Shown: positions 61,469 through 64,000 of the stretch, piece after piece
How the letters are laid out: every line of letters begins with the position of its first letter
Position numbering within the stretch: position 1 is the stretch's first letter
Assembly: GCF_014648175.1 (NCBI RefSeq)
Contig: NZ_BMQP01000038.1
Coordinates: forward strand, 16,588-80,587
Reading direction: 5' to 3'
Origin: Planobispora rosea
Lineage (GTDB): Bacteria; Actinomycetota; Actinomycetes; Streptosporangiales; Streptosporangiaceae
Length of the DNA stretch: 64,000 nt
Position numbers and translations under genes: made by a program
Notes under the pieces: model-generated
Seen by the model: the letters and a program-made list of their open reading frames with translations, nothing else
What the model was told of the DNA's origin: nothing
Databases searched by the model: none

Positions 61469-62119
61469 ATGAAGGCGCTGATCACCGTCAAAGCAGCCCC
61501 CAATCCCTCCGAAGCCTACGGAGAGACCGTGTGCGTGGCCGCACTACGACTCGACCTCGATCATCCAGGGTGGATACGGCTTTATCCCATCAACTTCCGC
61601 GAGCTGGACGGCGACTCCCAGTTCCGGAAATACGACGTGGTCAGCCTGGAGGCCAAGCCCAGTCCGAGCGACCCTCGCGCAGAGAGCCGGCGGCCACGGT
61701 CTGACAGCTTCGTCGAAATCCTCTCCCTGGACATCGAGCCCCATCCCGGCTGGACCCATGCCGAACGGAGAAAGATTGAGCAATACGTTCAGCAGCTCGG
61801 CCTCTTCGACGCCGCACCGCGCACGGCCCTCCAGGCGCCCAGGTTCAAGGCGTGGTACCGCTACCGGTGTCACGCCTCCGCCCGCACCACACATCGGCAG
61901 GGAATCTACGACTGGGAGTTGGTCGCGTTGCAGCGCAACGTGAGCGCTCGTGGCGACGAAGGAGTGAAGAAGGCCATTCGTGAGAAGTTCTGGGACCTGA
62001 TGTGCGCGATAGACCGCGACACTATTTTCTATGTCGGCAACCAGCAGGCCCATCCGCAGAGCTTCATCATCCTAGGGGTGGTCTACCCTCAGAGGCTCAC
62101 ACCGGTACGGCGCAGCTGA
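61469..62119 (+). CDS. conserved hypothetical protein paired with DUF488
   Basis: 216 residues. Not recognised with confidence. It opens MKALITVKAAPNPSEAYGETVCVAALRLDLDHPGWIRLYPINFRELDGDSQFRKYDVVSLEAKPS, beta-rich with a conserved-looking WIRLYP-R-L core, and ends IFYVGNQQAHPQSFIILGVVYPQR. No membrane segment or nuclease motif stands out. GC3 is lower than in neighbouring genes, suggesting transfer. It runs convergent to a frameshifted DUF488 gene with a 23-base overlap. I recall such proteins beside DUF488 genes; a joint nucleic-acid or defence role is possible but unproven. Confidence 0.6.
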   Translation: MKALITVKAAPNPSEAYGETVCVAALRLDLDHPGWIRLYPINFRELDGDSQFRKYDVVSLEAKPSPSDPRAESRRPRSDSFVEILSLDIEPHPGWTHAERRKIEQYVQQLGLFDAAPRTALQAPRFKAWYRYRCHASARTTHRQGIYDWELVALQRNVSARGDEGVKKAIREKFWDLMCAIDRDTIFYVGNQQAHPQSFIILGVVYPQRLTPVRRS

Positions 62120-62551
62120 GACGTTCGCGTACGGCCTCCAGCACGAGATCGCGATGACAACGGTGCTCGTCGGCTTCGAAGCACATGATCACCACCGTCT
62201 GGCGCTGAGCGGCTTCGACGATCCGGTCCAGGCACTGGCGGGCTCCTGCCTCCATGGCCGACCGGCGTAGACATCACGAGCCGTCCTCAACTCCGCCGGC
62301 TCACCGCCGAATCCCGCCCTGTTCCATTTGGGGTTGCCCAACTCCCGCATGTGCTCATAGACGATCCCCGCATCGGCAAGCGCATTGGACAATGCGGTCT
62401 TGCTGAAGCCACGTTTCCGGGAGATCGGGTTCAGTCGTACGTCGATCAGCAGCTCCACGTTTTCCCGGCGAAGGCGTCGGATGAACTCGCCGAGGTCGCA
62501 GCCCTCGTACCCGATTCCGGTCAGCCGCACGTACTGTTCGAACGTAAGCAT
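62097..62551 (-). pseudogene. frameshifted DUF488 family gene
   Basis: The intact 5' part from ATG 62551 reads MLTFEQYVRLTGIGYEGCDLGEFI...LLIDVRLNPISRKRGFSK...LADAGIVYEHMRELGNPKWNR, a typical DUF488 start with the DVRLNPxSR motif. After ARDVYAGR near 62258 the family-like continuation changes frame: EAGARQCLDRIVEAAQRQTVVIMCFEADEHRCHRD...LSCAVPV, with the signature CFEADEHRCHR, ending at TGA 62097-62099. The uninterrupted frame instead stops at about 62189. One base lost or two gained explains it. It is either a real mutation or a sequencing error. Confidence 0.75.
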
Positions 62552-62719
62552 GGTTCGCACTCTCTCATGCCTGGTTGTGGCCGTCACATAGATCTCACGA
62601 GATGTCTGCGACCACTCGGCGCCGGCCGATCGTGCCTGAAGGGGTAGCGCATCCACCCGCCGATCGGCTGAGATCACTTCCCGCATCTTCCCGGCTGAGA
62701 GATCCCATGCCTGTGACGG

Positions 62720-62875
62720 TCACCGCGGCTGCCGGGCGACCGCGCGGCGGCCGGCCCGGTAGGCCTGGCGGCAGGCGGCCTCCGTCATGCCGAGCATCGC
62801 CGCGATCTCCTGCAACCCGTAGGAGAGATCGTCGTGAAGCACCTGCACTGCCCGCTGACGCGCCGTCGCCTGCAT
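62720..62875 (-). CDS. short HTH protein resembling sigma-factor region 4
   Basis: 51 residues from ATG 62875, with GGAGAAGGG about 8 bases upstream. The sequence VLHDDLSYGLQEIAAMLGMTEAACRQAYRAGRRAVARQ has the helix-turn-helix pattern of ECF sigma region 4 or similar, but the sigma region 2 is missing. It may be a stand-alone small regulator or the remnant of a larger gene. The neighbouring frameshifted gene and lower GC nearby favour decay. Moderate confidence only. Confidence 0.45.
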   Translation of the reverse strand: MQATARQRAVQVLHDDLSYGLQEIAAMLGMTEAACRQAYRAGRRAVARQPR

Positions 62876-62979
62876 CGTCTTCGCCCTTCTCCGGTAGCAC
62901 TTCGTCCTGGGGACAACAGTGCCAACAATCGGGCGTCAGATCAGTCAGGGATGCTGTTCAGTCCATGGTGGGGTAAACC

Positions 62980-64000
62980 CTACCCTCGTTGACCGGCCTC
63001 CCTGATCTCGCAGATCACCGCTCCGGCGACGACGCTCTCACCCGCCGAGGCCTTCAGCCCGGCGATCACTCCCGCCCTGTGCGCGGTCAGCGGCTGCTCC
63101 ATCTTCATCGCCTCCAGGACCACGATCGTCTCGCCCTCGCGCACGACGTCCCCGTCGGCCGCCACGACCTTCACGATCGTCCCCTGCATGGGACTGACCA
63201 GGGCGTCGCCTCCGCCGCCCGCCGTGTTCGCCGGGGTCCTGCCGCCGCGCGACGCCCTGGCGGTCCTGGCCGTGCCGTTGCCCGCCGTACCTCCGGTCAC
63301 CGCACCGTCACCCGCCGCGCCCAGCCCGGCGGGCAGGACCACCTCCAGCCGCCTGCCGCCGACCTCGACCGTGACCCGCTTGCGCGACTCCGGCTCGGCG
63401 GTTTCCGCGGGCCCGGGGTAGGGCTCGATCGTCTGGGCGAACTCCGTCTCGATCCACCGCGTGTGGACGGAGAACGGCTCCCGGGTGAACGCGGGATCGG
63501 TCACGATGTGCCGGTGGAAGGGCAGCACGGTGGGCATGCCCTCGATGTCCAGCTCCGCGAGCGCCCGGCGCGACCTTTCGAGGGCTTCGGTACGGCTGCG
63601 CCCGGTGACGACGAGCTTGGCCACGAGCGAGTCGAAGGCCCCGGGCACGGTCATCCCGGTCTCGTAGCCGGAGTCGAGCCGGACGCCGGGACCGCCCGGC
63701 ACGCGCAGGGCGGTCAGCGTCCCCGGCGCGGGCATGAAGTTCCGCCCGGCGTCCTCGGCGTTGATCCGGAACTCGATCGAGTGGCCGCGCAACACCGGAT
63801 CGCCGTAGCCGAGCTCCTCCCCGGCGGCGATCCGGAACATCTCCCGGACCAGGTCGATCCCGGCGACCTCCTCGGTGACCGGATGCTCGACCTGCAGCCG
63901 GGTGTTGACCTCCAGGAAGGAGACCGTGCCGTCCTGGCCCACCAGGAACTCACACGTGCCCGCGCCCACGTACCCCGCCTCACGCAAGATCGCCTTGGAG
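62980..64000 (-). CDS. acetyl/propionyl-CoA carboxylase alpha subunit (partial, 5' end outside window)
   Basis: At least 339 residues of the C-terminal part, cut by the window edge. The biotin carboxylase part includes GTCEFLVGQDG, FLEVNTRLQVEHPVTEE (the ATP-grasp catalytic region ExNxRxQVEH) and SIEFRINAED. A Gly/Ala-rich linker (about 70 residues) leads to the biotin carboxyl carrier domain VSPMQGTIVKV with the biotinyl-lysine motif EAMKMEQ. The enzyme carboxylates acyl-CoA with a separate beta subunit, supplying malonyl- or methylmalonyl-CoA. No beta subunit is seen in this window. Confidence 0.93.
   Translation of the reverse strand, partial: SKAILREAGYVGAGTCEFLVGQDGTVSFLEVNTRLQVEHPVTEEVAGIDLVREMFRIAAGEELGYGDPVLRGHSIEFRINAEDAGRNFMPAPGTLTALRVPGGPGVRLDSGYETGMTVPGAFDSLVAKLVVTGRSRTEALERSRRALAELDIEGMPTVLPFHRHIVTDPAFTREPFSVHTRWIETEFAQTIEPYPGPAETAEPESRKRVTVEVGGRRLEVVLPAGLGAAGDGAVTGGTAGNGTARTARASRGGRTPANTAGGGGDALVSPMQGTIVKVVAADGDVVREGETIVVLEAMKMEQPLTAHRAGVIAGLKASAGESVVAGAVICEIREAGQRG

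Overview
The window is very GC-rich, with dense gene packing, many GTG starts, ATGA/GTGA stop-start overlaps, and paired Ser/Thr kinases with extracellular sensor domains. This points to a filamentous actinomycete, most likely of the Streptosporangiales (Nonomuraea/Streptosporangium-like). That placement is inferred from gene style, not from a marker gene.

Region 1 (1-17.0 kb). A degenerate IS701-type transposase-like gene and a small NTF2-like gene on the + strand face a run of about 17 tightly packed minus-strand genes. Read in transcription order from about 17 kb, these encode a DJ-1/PfpI protein, a ThDP-dependent decarboxylase, four NTF2/SnoaL-like proteins, a GMC flavin oxidoreductase, a second DJ-1 protein, a VOC protein, an AGE-family sugar epimerase-like protein, a STAS protein, a GlgX-type glucan debranching enzyme, a second STAS protein, an RsbW-like kinase, an RsbU-like PP2C phosphatase, a MinD-like ATPase and an NDP-sugar pyrophosphorylase. 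Stop-start overlaps join the central genes, so a partner-switching signalling module appears to be co-transcribed with glucan and sugar-nucleotide enzymes.

Region 2 (17.2-40.9 kb). This is a ribosomal peptide (RiPP) gene cluster of the azole (TOMM) type with a nitrile-hydratase-like leader peptide (NHLP). It has a fused leader-binding/E1-like/YcaO cyclodehydratase, a SagB-type azoline dehydrogenase, and a three-gene NHLP export system (HlyD-like protein, C39 peptidase-ABC transporter, second ABC transporter). Tailoring candidates are an alpha/beta hydrolase, a Rieske oxygenase, a flavin amine oxidase, a cytochrome P450 and a luciferase-like monooxygenase. An ABC-2 exporter with a MerR regulator, a TrmB/LuxR hybrid regulator, a large LuxR (LAL) regulator and an M20 amidohydrolase complete it. 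The precursor lies at 31445-31801 on the minus strand: a 106-residue NHLP leader followed by a Cys-rich core ending CCCCTPCCCA. Rare TTA leucine codons occur in both LuxR-type regulators, the amine oxidase and the P450, suggesting bldA-type developmental control.

Region 3 (40.9-51.8 kb). Mostly housekeeping or stress genes: tRNA-Lys(CTT), a PRC-barrel protein, a nucleotidyltransferase-fold protein, small membrane proteins (DUF6328, GPGG-motif, DUF4235, DUF6458), a metallophosphoesterase with a BON-domain protein, a glycosyltransferase, a shikimate-kinase-like protein and a DUF305 lipoprotein. Two secreted degradative enzymes follow (AA10 lytic polysaccharide monooxygenase and M14 carboxypeptidase). 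Several strong GC hairpin terminators separate these units.

Region 4 (52-64 kb). Two tandem membrane Ser/Thr kinases with DUF3558-like outer domains are followed by two paralogous membrane-anchored proteins, then a RecD2-like helicase, a small gene pair that includes a frameshifted DUF488 gene, a short HTH remnant, and the 3' part of an acyl-CoA carboxylase alpha subunit cut by the window edge.
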